From assembly GCF_002019635.1 (NCBI RefSeq), contig NZ_KV917372.1, positions 806,001-870,000 on the forward strand: a stretch of 64,000 nucleotides of DNA, written 5' to 3'. Every line of letters starts with the position of its first letter. Within the stretch, counting starts at the first letter, position 1. This stretch comes from Metabacillus halosaccharovorans (GTDB lineage Bacteria; Bacillota; Bacilli; Bacillales; Bacillaceae). Made by a program: the position numbers and the translations under genes. This document shows positions 34,608-44,836 of the stretch, one piece after another. The notes below the pieces were generated by a model. That model saw only the letters and a list, made by a program, of their open reading frames with translations. It had not been told where the DNA came from and searched no databases.

Positions 34608-36728
34608 TCAACCTTGTTGTTCAGGTTGATTTTCTTTTTGTTCCTTAAGAACTGCTTTTCTCGATAAATTTACACGACCTTGTTTGTCAATTTCAGTTAC
34701 TTTTACTAATAGTTCGTCACCAATTGACACAACATCTTCAACTTTACCGACGCGCTCTTCAGCCAGCTCAGATATATGAACTAAGCCATCTTTTCCACTG
34801 AAGATTTCAACGAATGCTCCGAATTTTTCAATTCGTTTTACTTTACCTAAGTACATTTGTCCGACTACAACTTCACGTACTAAGTCTTCGATAATTTTCT
34901 TCGCTTTCTGGTTCATTTCTTCATTGACAGAAGAAATGAATACTGTTCCGTCTTGTTCAATGTCAATTTTAACGCCGGTTTCTTCAATGATTTTGTTTAT
35001 CTGTTTTCCGCTTGGTCCGATAACATCTCGAATTTTATCCGGGTTTATTGCCATCGTTAAGATCTTAGGAGCATATTGTGATAACTCACCTTTTGGTGTA
35101 GAGATGGTTGCCATCATTGACTTCAGAATTTCCATACGACCTTTTTTAGCTTGTTGTAAAGCTTCCTCAAGAATTTCACGAGATAAGCCATCAATTTTAA
35201 TATCCATTTGCAGGGCTGTAACACCTTTTTCAGTTCCAGCTACTTTAAAGTCCATATCACCTAAAGCATCTTCCATACCTTGAATATCTGTTAATACTGT
35301 GTAGTGTTCACCTGATTTGACAAGTCCCATCGCAATCCCTGCTACTGGAGCTTTAATTGGAACACCAGCATCCATCATTGCAAGCGTGCTGGCACAAATA
35401 CTTGCTTGAGAAGTAGAACCATTTGATTCAAGTACTTCTGATACTAAACGGATTGTATATGGAAAGTCTTTTTCAGAAGGGATAATAGGCTCTAAAGCAC
35501 GCTCTCCTAGTGCCCCATGTCCAATCTCACGACGTCCTGGACCTCTCATTGGTCCAGTTTCCCCAACACTGAATTGCGGGAAATTATAATGATGCATAAA
35601 ACGTTTTGATTCTTCAATTCCTAATCCATCTAAAATTTGCACATCACCTAAAGCTCCAAGTGTACAAATACTTAACGCTTGTGTTTGTCCACGTGTAAAT
35701 AAACCTGACCCATGTGTTCTTGAGAGTAGACCAACTTCTGATGAAAGTGGTCTGATTTCATCTACTCCACGTCCATCCGGTCTAATTTTATCCTCTGTAA
35801 TTAATCGGCGTACCTCTGCTTTCACAAGCTTTGACAATATTTGTTTGACCATTTTGATTGTAGCTTCGTCTGCCTCTTCAGCTTCAAACTTCTCGACAAC
35901 ACTATTTTTCACCGCATTGATTGCATCCTCACGCGCATGCTTTTCCTGAACTTGAATGGCTTGCAGAAGCTCTTTTTCAGCAAGATCACGAATACGTTTT
36001 TCTAAATCAGCATCAAGATCAAAAAGCTGAACTTCTTTTTTCTCTTTCCCTACTGCTGCAGCTACTTCTTCCTGGAAAGCAATAAGACGTTTTATTTCAT
36101 TGTGACCAAACATAATTGCTTCCAACATTGTTTCTTCAGGAACTTCATCAGCACCAGCTTCAACCATGTTGATTGCATCTTTCGTTCCGGCTACTACTAA
36201 ATGTATATCACTTTGTTCTGCCTGTTCTACATTAGGATTAATAACAAATTCATTATTAATTCTTCCAACTGTAACTCCGGCAATAGGTCCCTCGAAAGGA
36301 ATATCAGACACACATAATGCTAAAGATGAGCCAAACATTGCTGCCATTTCTGAAGAGCAATCTTGGTCAACACTCATGACAATACTAATAACTTGTACTT
36401 CATTTCTAAAGCCGTCAGCAAATAATGGTCTAATTGGGCGGTCGATTAATCGACTTGCTAAAATAGCCTTTTCACTTGGGCGGCCTTCTCGTTTAATAAA
36501 ACCACCTGGTATTTTACCAACAGCGTATAAACGCTCCTCATAGTTTACTGTGAGTGGAAAAAAATCAAGAGGTTTTGGATCTTTTGACGCAGTAGCAGTA
36601 CTTAATACAGCTGTATCACCATAACGAATCAGTACAGATCCGTTTGCTTGTTTAGCAAGCTGGCCAACTTCAACTGTTAAGTTTCGACCGGCCCAGTCTA
36701 TGGAAAACGTTTGTTTATCTTGTCCCAT
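34608..36728 (-). CDS. pnp: Polyribonucleotide nucleotidyltransferase
   Basis: A 3-prime-to-5-prime phosphorolytic exonuclease forming a trimeric ring. The 706-residue chain has two RNase PH domains (about 10-145 and 310-545) flanking the helical linker, then KH (about 553-615, with [16 protein letters not shown]) and S1 (about 622-690, with [20 protein letters not shown]). Phosphate-site residues are visible around SNGSTSQAS near 435. The start at [10 protein letters not shown] follows AGAAGGAG at about 10 nt; the further open frame upstream is not expected to be translated. It follows rpsO but is separated from it by the rpsO terminator and about 180 nt. Confidence 0.97.
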   Translation of the reverse strand: MGQDKQTFSIDWAGRNLTVEVGQLAKQANGSVLIRYGDTAVLSTATASKDPKPLDFFPLTVNYEERLYAVGKIPGGFIKREGRPSEKAILASRLIDRPIRPLFADGFRNEVQVISIVMSVDQDCSSEMAAMFGSSLALCVSDIPFEGPIAGVTVGRINNEFVINPNVEQAEQSDIHLVVAGTKDAINMVEAGADEVPEETMLEAIMFGHNEIKRLIAFQEEVAAAVGKEKKEVQLFDLDADLEKRIRDLAEKELLQAIQVQEKHAREDAINAVKNSVVEKFEAEEADEATIKMVKQILSKLVKAEVRRLITEDKIRPDGRGVDEIRPLSSEVGLLSRTHGSGLFTRGQTQALSICTLGALGDVQILDGLGIEESKRFMHHYNFPQFSVGETGPMRGPGRREIGHGALGERALEPIIPSEKDFPYTIRLVSEVLESNGSTSQASICASTLAMMDAGVPIKAPVAGIAMGLVKSGEHYTVLTDIQGMEDALGDMDFKVAGTEKGVTALQMDIKIDGLSREILEEALQQAKKGRMEILKSMMATISTPKGELSQYAPKILTMAINPDKIRDVIGPSGKQINKIIEETGVKIDIEQDGTVFISSVNEEMNQKAKKIIEDLVREVVVGQMYLGKVKRIEKFGAFVEIFSGKDGLVHISELAEERVGKVEDVVSIGDELLVKVTEIDKQGRVNLSRKAVLKEQKENQPEQQG

Positions 36729-36906
36729 ATATGTAAAACTCCTTCTCTTTTTTAATTGCGTTATGTAATAGTATGAACCATTTAATTTCAACATATCAGC
36801 ATAGTTTTTATATGTAAATAGATTTTCGACAACTTTTAAAAAGCAGCTAATTTATTTACAAAAAAAGGTGTAGAATCATCTATTTTATTGCAGTTTTATA
36901 TACACT

Positions 36907-36932
36907 AAAAAAGCGGGAGGAATCCCGCTTTT
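36907..36932 (-). terminator. rpsO intrinsic terminator
   Basis: AAGCGGGA and TCCCGCTT form a perfect 8-bp GC-rich stem with a 4-nt loop and T6 on the minus strand, 10 nt after the rpsO stop codon. Confidence 0.95.
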
Positions 36933-36939
36933 AAAGTAA

Positions 36940-37330
<391 letters not shown>

Positions 37331-37332
37331 GA

Positions 37333-38280
37333 TTAAACCATCTTTTTCTGAAAGAATTCTTGACTCTGATCTTTATCCTTAGAAATTTGTGTAATTAACT
37401 CCTCTACATTATGGAACTTCTTTTCACTTCTTATACGTTTATACCAAAAAACTGATATAATTTCACCATAAATATCACGTTTAAAATCAAAAATATGAAC
37501 TTCAATACTTGGTTTTACAGCTTTTTCATCTTTAAATGTAGGCTTATACCCAATATTACACACACCCTCATAGACTTGATCTTCCACCTTGATTGAAACT
37601 GCATATACACCAGTTGGAGGAAGTAAGAAGGTTTCTTCCACCTCTATGTTTGCTGTTGGAAAACCTATTGTTCTTCCACGTTTATCCCCATGGATAACTG
37701 TTCCTGTTGCAAAATGAGGTCTACCAAGTAAGGTTTCAGCATATGCTACATCTCCACTCCGGATGACCTCTCGTATAAGTGAAGAACTTACTTTACGGTC
37801 ATGATCTGTTAACTTTTCAACTGTTGTATGTAAAAATTGACCTCTTGAATGAAATGGTATAGTCTCCATCGAACCTTTCCCAAGGTGGCCATATGTAAAA
37901 TCAAATCCAGCAACAACATGTTTAACATTAAGATCAATAATAAATTCATCAACAAATTGTTGAGGTAACAAAGCAGCAAATTCTTGTGTAAATTCTACTA
38001 CATATAATAGATCTACACCTAGTTGCTCAATTAATTTGATTTTTTCATTTAAAGGTGTTAAGTATTCAATGTCTTCTTGTTTTCTAAGAACTACCAGAGG
38101 ATGTGGATGGAATGTCATAACAGCACATTTCATTCCAGTGTTCTCCGCAATTTCCTTTGCCTTTAAAATAACCTTTTGATGGCCTTTATGAACCCCATCA
38201 AAATACCCCAGGGCCATAACCATCTCATGTTGTTCTGAACGTTCTATATGATGTGGGTGAGACAGGTTAATTTGTTTCAC
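37333..38280 (-). CDS. ribF: Bifunctional riboflavin kinase / FMN adenylyltransferase
   Basis: Makes FMN from riboflavin and then FAD. The 315-residue protein has the N-terminal nucleotidyltransferase domain (about 15-180: VMALGYFDGVHKGHQKVI, then VVAGFDFTYGHLGKGS near 125) and the C-terminal riboflavin kinase (about 190-310: GTVIHGDKRGRTIGFPTANI). B. subtilis calls it ribC. I use the GTG start 8 nt after AAAGGTGA, which gives MKQINLSHPHH as in relatives; the frame extends 21 nt further with a TTG. It lies 51 nt after truB, as the last gene of the nusA-infB cluster. No FMN riboswitch is seen in front of it. Confidence 0.95.
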   Translation of the reverse strand: MKQINLSHPHHIERSEQHEMVMALGYFDGVHKGHQKVILKAKEIAENTGMKCAVMTFHPHPLVVLRKQEDIEYLTPLNEKIKLIEQLGVDLLYVVEFTQEFAALLPQQFVDEFIIDLNVKHVVAGFDFTYGHLGKGSMETIPFHSRGQFLHTTVEKLTDHDRKVSSSLIREVIRSGDVAYAETLLGRPHFATGTVIHGDKRGRTIGFPTANIEVEETFLLPPTGVYAVSIKVEDQVYEGVCNIGYKPTFKDEKAVKPSIEVHIFDFKRDIYGEIISVFWYKRIRSEKKFHNVEELITQISKDKDQSQEFFQKKMV

Positions 38281-38331
38281 AGTCAACTTCACCTTTTTCA
38301 ATTATAATGCTGTCAGTAATTAATAAGTACC

Positions 38332-39252
38332 TTAAGCCTCATTATATAAGACTTTTATCGGCTTCATAAGGTGACTTTTTGTCGGATGCTTTGAATATAT
38401 AGCTAAACATTGGTGTTCTTCATTAAAGATAGTTATTGGAGAACCAGCTTCTATGTCATGAAATTGTGTTGGTAGCTCTAATACTGCACCATTTTTCACT
38501 TTCTCTGCTAGAGTATCATGGATTAGTAGTTTCGGCAAATTATTAAGCGCATTTCCTATTGGGAGTAAATATTTTTGCAGTTCATTTTTTTCAACAGCTT
38601 CCTCAATTTGCTCAAATGTAAAACACTCACTTAAATGAAAATTACCTGATTTTGTTCTAATAAGATGTGACATATGTGCCGGAAATCCCAGTCTTTCCCC
38701 TATCATGACGGCCAATGTTCTAACATATGTACCTTTTGAACATGTCACACGAAATCGAAATGTAACCAGTCCATCCTTTTGTATTACATCACCAAGCAAA
38801 ACAAGCTCATTAATTGTAATAAGTCTGGCTGGTCTATCTATTTCAATCCCGGCACGTGCATATTCATAGAGTTTTTTACCATTTACTTTTACAGCCGAAT
38901 ACATTGGCGGAACTTGTTCAATTGTACCGACCATCGATCGTAATACATCTTCAACCATCAATTTCGTTATCGGGGATTCTACACTTTTTCTTTCTACCAC
39001 TTCTCCCGATGCATCTTCAGTTGTTGTAGAATAACCAATTGTTATTTCAGCCTCATACGTCTTCGTAGCAGCAGTTAAATATTCAACTATTTTTGTTGCT
39101 CTTCCAAGACAGATGGGAAGTACACCAGTAACATCAGGATCCAATGTTCCTGTGTGACCAACTTTTTTTGTTTTTGCAAGTCTTCTCATCTTTGCTACAC
39201 AGTCATGAGATGTCATTCCTGCCGGCTTATTTAATAAAAGCACACCTTCCAT
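38332..39252 (-). CDS. truB: tRNA pseudouridine(55) synthase
   Basis: Converts U55 in the T-loop of tRNAs to pseudouridine and acts as a tRNA chaperone. The 306-residue sequence begins MEGVLLLNKPAGMTSHD and has the catalytic Asp38 in GTLDPDVTG, then VPPMYSAVKVNGKKLYEYA near 120, and a C-terminal PUA-like domain. The second ATG is chosen because GGAGG is 7 nt from it. It follows rbfA with a 71-nt gap that contains a strong hairpin, and is followed by ribF. Confidence 0.96.
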   Translation of the reverse strand: MEGVLLLNKPAGMTSHDCVAKMRRLAKTKKVGHTGTLDPDVTGVLPICLGRATKIVEYLTAATKTYEAEITIGYSTTTEDASGEVVERKSVESPITKLMVEDVLRSMVGTIEQVPPMYSAVKVNGKKLYEYARAGIEIDRPARLITINELVLLGDVIQKDGLVTFRFRVTCSKGTYVRTLAVMIGERLGFPAHMSHLIRTKSGNFHLSECFTFEQIEEAVEKNELQKYLLPIGNALNNLPKLLIHDTLAEKVKNGAVLELPTQFHDIEAGSPITIFNEEHQCLAIYSKHPTKSHLMKPIKVLYNEA

Positions 39253-39285
39253 TATCATACCTCCGACTTTCAGATATTCAACACA

Positions 39286-39315
39286 AAAGGGATAGACGAA
39301 GGTGTCTATCCCTTT
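39286..39315 (-). terminator. Hairpin between rbfA and truB
   Basis: AAAGGGATAGAC and GTCTATCCCTTT form a perfect 12-bp stem with a 6-nt loop, directly after the rbfA stop. Only TTTTGTG follows, so it could be a partial terminator or a stabilising structure within the cluster. Confidence 0.55.
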
Positions 39316-39323
39316 GAAAGGAG

Positions 39324-39680
39324 TTATTCCTCCTCTTTATTCTCTGCATTTAACTCATGTAGAAGAGTTTCAATTCGATTTCCATAATCAATCGATTCAT
39401 CAAATTCAAATTGAATTTCCGGTGTTTTTCTCAGGCGAATTCGCTGGCCAATTTCTGAACGGATAAACCCTTTGGCTTTCGCTAGACCTTTTAACGTATT
39501 TTGACGTTGTTCTTCATCTCCTAAAACAGATATGAAGACTTTTGCAATTTGTAAATCTCCGGAAACATTTACATCTGTCACAGTAACAAAGCCTATACGA
39601 GGGTCTTTAATTTTACGACCAATAATATCCCCTAGCTCTTTTTTCATTTGTTCTCCGACACGGTTTGCTCTTAAGCTCAT
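39324..39680 (-). CDS. rbfA: 30S ribosome-binding factor A
   Basis: A 118-residue KH-like factor that assists maturation of the 30S subunit, including 16S 5-prime end processing and cold adaptation. The N-terminus [20 protein letters not shown] and the stretch [19 protein letters not shown] match the family. The start used follows AGAGGTGA; an earlier codon 9 nt upstream overlaps that site. It follows ylxP by 17 nt, within the infB group. A glutamate-rich tail ends the protein. Confidence 0.97.
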   Translation of the reverse strand: MSLRANRVGEQMKKELGDIIGRKIKDPRIGFVTVTDVNVSGDLQIAKVFISVLGDEEQRQNTLKGLAKAKGFIRSEIGQRIRLRKTPEIQFEFDESIDYGNRIETLLHELNAENKEEE

Positions 39681-39697
39681 GTCAATCACCTCTTAAC

Positions 39698-39976
39698 TTA
39701 AAACCATTCAAACATTGTAACTGTTCTCTCTATTTCAGGAAAAGAATCAATAAATTGTAACACACGCTGCAATTCTTTCTCTGTTTGCACTTTAGATGTG
39801 CTTATAGCTACTATTCCAAATTTCGTATGTTGCCATGTATCCTGATAATCTATTTCAGAAATAGAGACATTGTACTTTTGTTTGATTCTTGTTAGAACTC
39901 GTTGTAAAACGGCTCTTTTATCTTTTAATGACTGTGAGTCATAAATCAAACATTCACAATCAACATATCCAATCAT
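39698..39976 (-). CDS. ylxP: YlxP-family protein (DUF503)
   Basis: A 92-residue conserved protein of the DUF503 family with a ferredoxin-like fold, located between infB and rbfA in most Firmicutes. The sequence shows [20 protein letters not shown] near 16-35 and [17 protein letters not shown]. Its function is not established, but its neighbours suggest a role in ribosome assembly. The ATG overlaps the infB stop by 4 nt, so it is translationally coupled to IF2. Confidence 0.93.
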   Translation of the reverse strand: MIGYVDCECLIYDSQSLKDKRAVLQRVLTRIKQKYNVSISEIDYQDTWQHTKFGIVAISTSKVQTEKELQRVLQFIDSFPEIERTVTMFEWF

Positions 39977-42153
39977 TTACGTTCAATTTCTTCCATAACA
40001 TATGCTTCAATAACGTCGCCTTCTTTGACATCATTGTAATTTTTAATTGTAATACCACACTCATAGTTTCTTGCTACTTCTTTGACATCATCCTTGAAGC
40101 GTTTAAGTGTATCAATTTCTCCTTCAAAAATAACGATACCGTCACGGATTAAGCGCACTCCGCTGTCTCGGGTGATTTTCCCTTCTGTTACATAACAGCC
40201 TGCAATTGTCCCAATTTTAGAAACTTTGAAAGTTGTACGTACTTCTACTTGACCAATGATTTTTTCTTCAAATTCAGGATCAAGCATCCCTTTCATTGCA
40301 GACTCAATTTCTTCTATTACTTTGTAAATGATACGGTGAAGTCGGATATCCACTTCTTCAACGTCAGCAGTTTTCTTAGCACCTGCATCTGGTCGTACAT
40401 TAAAGCCAATTACAATTGCATTAGATGCTGCTGCCAAAATAATATCTGATTCAGTGATGGCACCAACGCCAGTGTGAATGATTTTAACTCTAACACCTTC
40501 AACATCAATCTTTTGTAAAGCGGCCGCTAAAGCCTCAACAGAACCTTGAACATCAGCTTTAACAATTAAATTAATATCTTTAATTTCGCCTTGCTTAATT
40601 TGCTCAAATAAGTCGTCAAGACTTAGTTTTGACCCTTCACTTCGTTGTTCATCAAGTTTCTTCTGAGCTCTTGCCTCTCCTACTTGACGTGCTGATTTTT
40701 CATCTTCAAATACCATGAACTGATCTCCAGCTAATGGAACATCATTTAAACCAGTAATTTCAACTGGTGTAGAAGGTGCTGCTTCTTTTACACGGCGACC
40801 AAGATCGTTCACCATCGCACGAACACGACCAAATGTGTTACCAACAACGATAGGGTCACCAACTTTTAGTGTACCATTTTGAACAAGAAGTGTAGCAACT
40901 GAACCTCTTCCTTTGTCCAGTTGTGCTTCAATAACTGTTCCAGTAGCACGACGGTTAGGGTTTGCTTTTAATTCTTCAACTTCTGTTACTAATAAAATCA
41001 TTTCCAGAAGATCATTGATACCATCACCAGTTAATGCAGATACAGGTACAAAGATAGTATCTCCACCCCATGCTTCCGGTACTAGTCCATGTTCTGTTAA
41101 TTCCTGCATAACACGATCAGGATTTGCTGTTGGTTTATCAACTTTATTAACTGCAACAATGATCGGTACTTCCGCTGCTTTTGCATGGTTTATTGCTTCA
41201 ATTGTTTGAGGCATAACACCATCATCAGCTGCTACAACTAAAATCGTAATATCCGTTATTTGAGCCCCTCGAGCACGCATAGTAGTGAAAGCTGCGTGAC
41301 CCGGTGTATCTAAAAAGGTGATTTTTTGATCATTTGCAACAATTTGGTATGCACCAATATGCTGTGTAATACCACCGGCTTCGCCTTCTGTTACTTTAGT
41401 ATTTCTTATAGAATCAAGAAGAGTTGTTTTACCATGGTCAACGTGTCCCATAATTGTTACAACTGCTGGACGGATTTCAAGATCCTCCACACGATCTTCT
41501 TCTTCATATTTTTCAAATTCTGTTTTTTCAAACACAATTTCTTCTTCAACTTCTACACCGTATTCACCGGCAATTAATTCAATTGAATCTTTATCAAGCT
41601 CCTGGTTAATTGTAGCCATCGTACCTAATAAAAGAAGTTTTTTAATAATCTCTGAAGGCTCTTTTCCAAGTTCACCAGCTAGCTCACCAACAGATAAGCT
41701 ACCTGAAAACGTAATTTTCTCTGGTAGTTCTTTCTTTGGTTTAGGTTGCTGAAAACTTTGATTACCTTTATTTTTTTTATTATTCTTTTTCCCTTTTTGA
41801 TTAGAAGGCTTGTTTCCAGGCTGATTTGCTTTTTTGTTTTGATTATTTTGAGTTTGTTTTTTGTTATTTGAAGGCTTTTGTGCATTATTTGTATTGTTTG
41901 TTTTATTTGTATTATTTGTATTATTTGTATTATTTGTATTATCCACTTGTTTCCCCGGTTTCTTTGTTGATTCATTTTTTGTGCTTTCATTGTTCGTTGC
42001 TTTATATTTTTGATCAAGCTTTGTAATAACATCATTTTCAATTGTTGACATATGATTATTTACTTCTACGTTCATTCCTTTCAACGTAGTAATAATGTCT
42101 TTGCTAGATACATTCGTTTGTTTCGCGTATTCATATACTCTCATTTTTGACAT
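39973..42153 (-). CDS. infB: Translation initiation factor IF-2
   Basis: GTPase that brings initiator tRNA to the 30S subunit and promotes subunit joining. The 726-residue protein has the small IF2N domain (about 1-52), an Asn/Lys-rich disordered linker (about 52-140), a second IF2N motif, the G domain (about 228-395) with [16 protein letters not shown] and NKVDKP, then beta-barrel domains and the C-terminal initiator-tRNA-binding domain. The linker contains a run of Asn-Asn-Thr repeats encoded by a 9-bp tandem repeat. The ATG follows GGGGGTGA. It follows ylxQ by 19 nt and overlaps ylxP. Internal starts, known for IF2 in other bacteria, cannot be excluded. Confidence 0.98.
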   Translation of the reverse strand: MSKMRVYEYAKQTNVSSKDIITTLKGMNVEVNNHMSTIENDVITKLDQKYKATNNESTKNESTKKPGKQVDNTNNTNNTNNTNKTNNTNNAQKPSNNKKQTQNNQNKKANQPGNKPSNQKGKKNNKKNKGNQSFQQPKPKKELPEKITFSGSLSVGELAGELGKEPSEIIKKLLLLGTMATINQELDKDSIELIAGEYGVEVEEEIVFEKTEFEKYEEEDRVEDLEIRPAVVTIMGHVDHGKTTLLDSIRNTKVTEGEAGGITQHIGAYQIVANDQKITFLDTPGHAAFTTMRARGAQITDITILVVAADDGVMPQTIEAINHAKAAEVPIIVAVNKVDKPTANPDRVMQELTEHGLVPEAWGGDTIFVPVSALTGDGINDLLEMILLVTEVEELKANPNRRATGTVIEAQLDKGRGSVATLLVQNGTLKVGDPIVVGNTFGRVRAMVNDLGRRVKEAAPSTPVEITGLNDVPLAGDQFMVFEDEKSARQVGEARAQKKLDEQRSEGSKLSLDDLFEQIKQGEIKDINLIVKADVQGSVEALAAALQKIDVEGVRVKIIHTGVGAITESDIILAAASNAIVIGFNVRPDAGAKKTADVEEVDIRLHRIIYKVIEEIESAMKGMLDPEFEEKIIGQVEVRTTFKVSKIGTIAGCYVTEGKITRDSGVRLIRDGIVIFEGEIDTLKRFKDDVKEVARNYECGITIKNYNDVKEGDVIEAYVMEEIERK
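41884..41942 (-). repeat. 9-bp tandem repeat within infB
   Basis: About six copies of a 9-bp unit (coding AAT-AAT-ACA, Asn-Asn-Thr) with a few substitutions lie in the disordered linker of IF2. The unit length keeps the frame, so copy-number change would alter only linker length. Confidence 0.85.
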
Positions 42154-42172
42154 ACGTTCACCCCCAAGAATA

Positions 42173-42478
42173 TTAATCGAGCAAGGTTTTTAACTTTGCA
42201 GCAAAGCCTGCATCATTTATCGCTACAACGACTCTCGCTTCTTTCCCGATTGCTTGCCCTAACAGGTAGCGATCTTCAACCAATTTAAAGGGGACCTGAT
42301 AAAACTTACATTTATCTGTTACCTTTTTCATTGTATTAGCGGATGCATCTTGTGAAAGAAGAACAAGCTTAGCTTTTTGTTGTCTAATCTCTTTAACAAC
42401 AAGTTCCTCTCCCGAAATAACTTTTCGTGCTCGATTTGCTAAGCCCAATAAGGACGTCCATTGTTGCTGCTGTTTCAT
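42173..42478 (-). CDS. ylxQ: YlxQ, L7Ae-family RNA-binding protein
   Basis: A 101-residue protein of the ribosomal L7Ae/L30e family, which bind kink-turn RNAs. The family stretch [23 protein letters not shown] appears at 11-33 in two parts, followed by [10 protein letters not shown] and [21 protein letters not shown]. The exact role in Bacillus is not settled. It lies 4 nt after ylxR and 19 nt before infB, in a compact group with nusA. Confidence 0.93.
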   Translation of the reverse strand: MKQQQQWTSLLGLANRARKVISGEELVVKEIRQQKAKLVLLSQDASANTMKKVTDKCKFYQVPFKLVEDRYLLGQAIGKEARVVVAINDAGFAAKLKTLLD

Positions 42479-42482
42479 TTAT

Positions 42483-42755
42483 TTAATGCTTCTCCTTCTC
42501 AGCCAATTGGATCAACTCTTCATATATTGATTCATCTACATTAGCTTTAAGATGATTGGCAAGAATATTTTTCTTTTTCGCAAGCTGGATGCTCTCTTTG
42601 TCAAGAGTGATGTAAGCACCTCGTCCGTTCTTTTTACCGGTTAAGTCGACAGAGACATCGCCTTCCTTTGACCGGACAACACGGACCAGCTCTTTCTTAC
42701 TTCTCATTTCTCCTGTTGCTACACATTTACGCAAAGGAATTTTGCGATTGTTCAT
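42483..42755 (-). CDS. rnpM: YlxR/RnpM (DUF448) RNA-binding regulator
   Basis: A 90-residue basic protein of the YlxR family. In B. subtilis it has been described as RnpM, which binds the RNase P RNA and modulates its activity. It carries the family signature RKCVATGEMRSKKELVRVV near 8-26 in two parts and GRGAYITLD near 44-52. The ATG is 13 nt after nusA. The location in the nusA-infB cluster is universal in Firmicutes. Confidence 0.94.
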   Translation of the reverse strand: MNNRKIPLRKCVATGEMRSKKELVRVVRSKEGDVSVDLTGKKNGRGAYITLDKESIQLAKKKNILANHLKANVDESIYEELIQLAEKEKH

Positions 42756-42768
42756 GTGATTTCACCTC

Positions 42769-43902
42769 TTATTCACTAAGCTCAGGTTCTTGAACACTTG
42801 TCAAAAGCGGTTCATCATCATCAACATCCAAGATTGATTCTTTTGCTTGAACTGGATAAATCCCTGCTTTTTCTGCATCAGATTCACTCTTAATGTCGAT
42901 TTTCCATCCAGTCAATTTTGCAGCTAAGCGAGCATTTTGTCCCCGCTTTCCAATTGCTAATGATAGTTGATAGTCAGGTACAATGACTGTTGTTGCTTTT
43001 TCTCCTTCATCAACTAGCACCTCGACTACTTTTGACGGACTAAGTGCATTGGCAACGAACTCTACAGGATCCTGAGACCATTTGACAATATCAATTTTTT
43101 CACCTTTAAGCTCATTTACAATCGCTTGTACACGTTGGCCTTTTGGGCCGACACAAGAGCCGACGGGATCAACTTCAGGATTTTCAGAATGAACAGAAAT
43201 TTTTGATCGGTCACCTGCTTCACGGGATACAGATTTGATCTCAACTGTACCATCATATATTTCAGGAACCTCAATTTCGAACAATCTTTTAAGTAAGCCC
43301 GGATGTGTTCGTGAAACGAAGATCTGTGGCCCTTTTGTTGTTTTTTCAACTTTTGTAATAAATACTTTAATCCGGTCATGTGGTCGATATGTTTCGTTAG
43401 GCATTTGTTCACTCACAGGTAAGAGTGCCTCAATTTTCCCTAAACTTACATAAATAAACTTATTATCAATACGTTGAACAATACCTGTCATGATATCTTC
43501 TTCACGATCGATAAACTCACCATAAATAACTCCGCGTTCAGCTTCCCTTACACGTTGAGTCACAACCTGTTTAGCAGTTTGAGCTGCTATGCGGCCAAAG
43601 TCTTTAGGAGTTACTTCCATTTCAATAACATCATTCACTACATAGTTCGGGTTAATACTTTGTGCTTCACCAAGTGAAATTTCTAAACGAGGATCATAAA
43701 CCTCATCAACAACATCTTTTCTGGCAAACACTTTCATAGTTCCTGTTTCACGATTTAAATCAACACGGACATTTTGAGCTTGATTGAAATTACGCTTATA
43801 TGCAGAAATTAACGCCGCTTCAATTGCCTCAATAATAATTTCTTTGCTAATGCCTTTTTCCTTTTCTAAAATTGTTAAGGCATCTAATAATTCACTACTC
43901 AT
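42769..43902 (-). CDS. nusA: Transcription termination/antitermination factor NusA
   Basis: RNA polymerase-binding factor controlling pausing, termination and antitermination. The 377-residue form has the N-terminal polymerase-binding domain (about 1-130), S1 (about 135-200: [23 protein letters not shown]), and two KH domains (about 230-345: [21 protein letters not shown] and [21 protein letters not shown]). It lacks the acidic C-terminal repeats found in E. coli NusA, as is normal for Bacillus. It follows rimP by 121 nt and leads into rnpM, ylxQ and infB. Confidence 0.98.
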   Translation of the reverse strand: MSSELLDALTILEKEKGISKEIIIEAIEAALISAYKRNFNQAQNVRVDLNRETGTMKVFARKDVVDEVYDPRLEISLGEAQSINPNYVVNDVIEMEVTPKDFGRIAAQTAKQVVTQRVREAERGVIYGEFIDREEDIMTGIVQRIDNKFIYVSLGKIEALLPVSEQMPNETYRPHDRIKVFITKVEKTTKGPQIFVSRTHPGLLKRLFEIEVPEIYDGTVEIKSVSREAGDRSKISVHSENPEVDPVGSCVGPKGQRVQAIVNELKGEKIDIVKWSQDPVEFVANALSPSKVVEVLVDEGEKATTVIVPDYQLSLAIGKRGQNARLAAKLTGWKIDIKSESDAEKAGIYPVQAKESILDVDDDEPLLTSVQEPELSE

Positions 43903-44023
43903 TTTAACGGCTTCCCCCTTAAAAAATAAGCTTCATGTTAAACTACTTTTGTCTCATCTTTCATGAAATTTAGAAGAGACTATTGTAAGGTTATAAATAG
44001 CCAAGGTTATTCCTTGTCTATAT

Positions 44024-44494
44024 TCAAAAGGTGACAGCAAGACGAGCTTTAGCCACTTTATTATAAGGGATTTCAACTTGTTTCTTTCTAGTTTTAATCG
44101 TTACAGTGACTGTAAGCGTTTGACCATCGAAATCAGTTAAGACACCTTCAATAACCTTTTCTCCATTGATAGGCTCATATGTTTTGATGTGGACTTGTTT
44201 TCCGATTGCTTTTTTAATATCAGACTCTTTTTTTAATGGTCTCTCGGCACCAGGTGAAGAAACCTCTAAAAAGTAGTTATGCTGAATCGGATCTAATTCA
44301 TCAAGCTTTTCACTTAATCGCTCGCTTACAATTCCACATTCTTCAATATCAATACCTGTTTCAGAATCAATGAATAATCGTAGAAACCAATTAGAACCTT
44401 CTTTTACAAATTCAATATCAACTAATTCAAGGTTCATGTCCTCTAATATAGGTGAGACTAATTGTTCAACGATTTCTGTTACTTTTTTGCTCAT
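44024..44494 (-). CDS. rimP: Ribosome maturation factor RimP
   Basis: A 156-residue factor for 30S assembly. The two-domain sequence has [19 protein letters not shown] at the N-terminus, [30 protein letters not shown] near 33-62 in two parts, [12 protein letters not shown] near 83-94, and a C-terminal SH3-like barrel. B. subtilis calls it ylxS. The ATG follows CAAGGAGGAAAAG. It is the first gene of the nusA-infB transcription unit, isolated from polC by 342 nt with two terminator-like hairpins, so a promoter should lie in the remaining leader, although I could not pinpoint it. Confidence 0.97.
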   Translation of the reverse strand: MSKKVTEIVEQLVSPILEDMNLELVDIEFVKEGSNWFLRLFIDSETGIDIEECGIVSERLSEKLDELDPIQHNYFLEVSSPGAERPLKKESDIKKAIGKQVHIKTYEPINGEKVIEGVLTDFDGQTLTVTVTIKTRKKQVEIPYNKVAKARLAVTF

Positions 44495-44618
44495 TCTTTT
44501 CCTCCTTGTAAGAAAAGCGCTTTGCCAAGTTTAAAATATCTCATCATTTTTACTACGAGGCGGGACTTCATTTGCGCTACTTTACATTTGAACAATAGCA
44601 GTTAACACCTTTAGCTGC

Positions 44619-44645
44619 TGAAAAACCCTGCCTTGTGAGCAGGGA
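44619..44645 (-). terminator. Strong intrinsic terminator upstream of rimP
   Basis: CCCTGC and GCAGGG form a 6-bp GC stem with a 7-nt loop, followed by T5 on the minus strand. It lies about 190 nt beyond polC and 125 nt before rimP, so it is either a second polC terminator or an attenuator in the rimP leader. Confidence 0.78.
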
Positions 44646-44691
44646 ATGGTATGTAGTATACTATCCGAATGACGAGGGCCATTACAATACG

Positions 44692-44718
44692 AAAGAGTGG
44701 GTGATTACCCCACTCTTT
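44692..44718 (-). terminator. polC hairpin / first terminator
   Basis: AAAGAGTGGG and CCCACTCTTT form a perfect 10-bp stem with a 7-nt loop. The T tract is limited to the end of the arm, so on its own it is moderate; it stands in tandem with the next terminator. Confidence 0.58.
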
Positions 44719-44836
44719 TCCTCTGCTTATCGCTAGCATTTCCATTAAAAGCATAACATAACCATACTTTTTATGCAAATTATTTAGAAAAGCGAAAGCG
44801 ACCGGTTAGCGACCTATGAATAATCTAAAAGCCAGA

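Larger units (their letters stand above)
44495..44836 (-). other. Gene-free polC-rimP interval (342 nt)
   Basis: This stretch contains, in the direction of transcription: a repeat-like segment just after polC (44788-44834, with direct repeat AGCGACC), a first hairpin (44692-44718), a 10-bp palindrome TAGTATACTA (44654-44663), a strong terminator (44619-44645), and an AT-rich leader for rimP. No open frame with a ribosome binding site was seen. Confidence 0.5.

Noticed and set aside
38281-38331. FMN riboswitch before ribF
   Set aside because: The gap is only 51 nt and contains none of the conserved RFN element blocks.
41884-41942. CRISPR-like periodicity
   Set aside because: The period is 9 bp without spacers and is in frame with Asn-Asn-Thr codons of infB; it is a coding tandem repeat.
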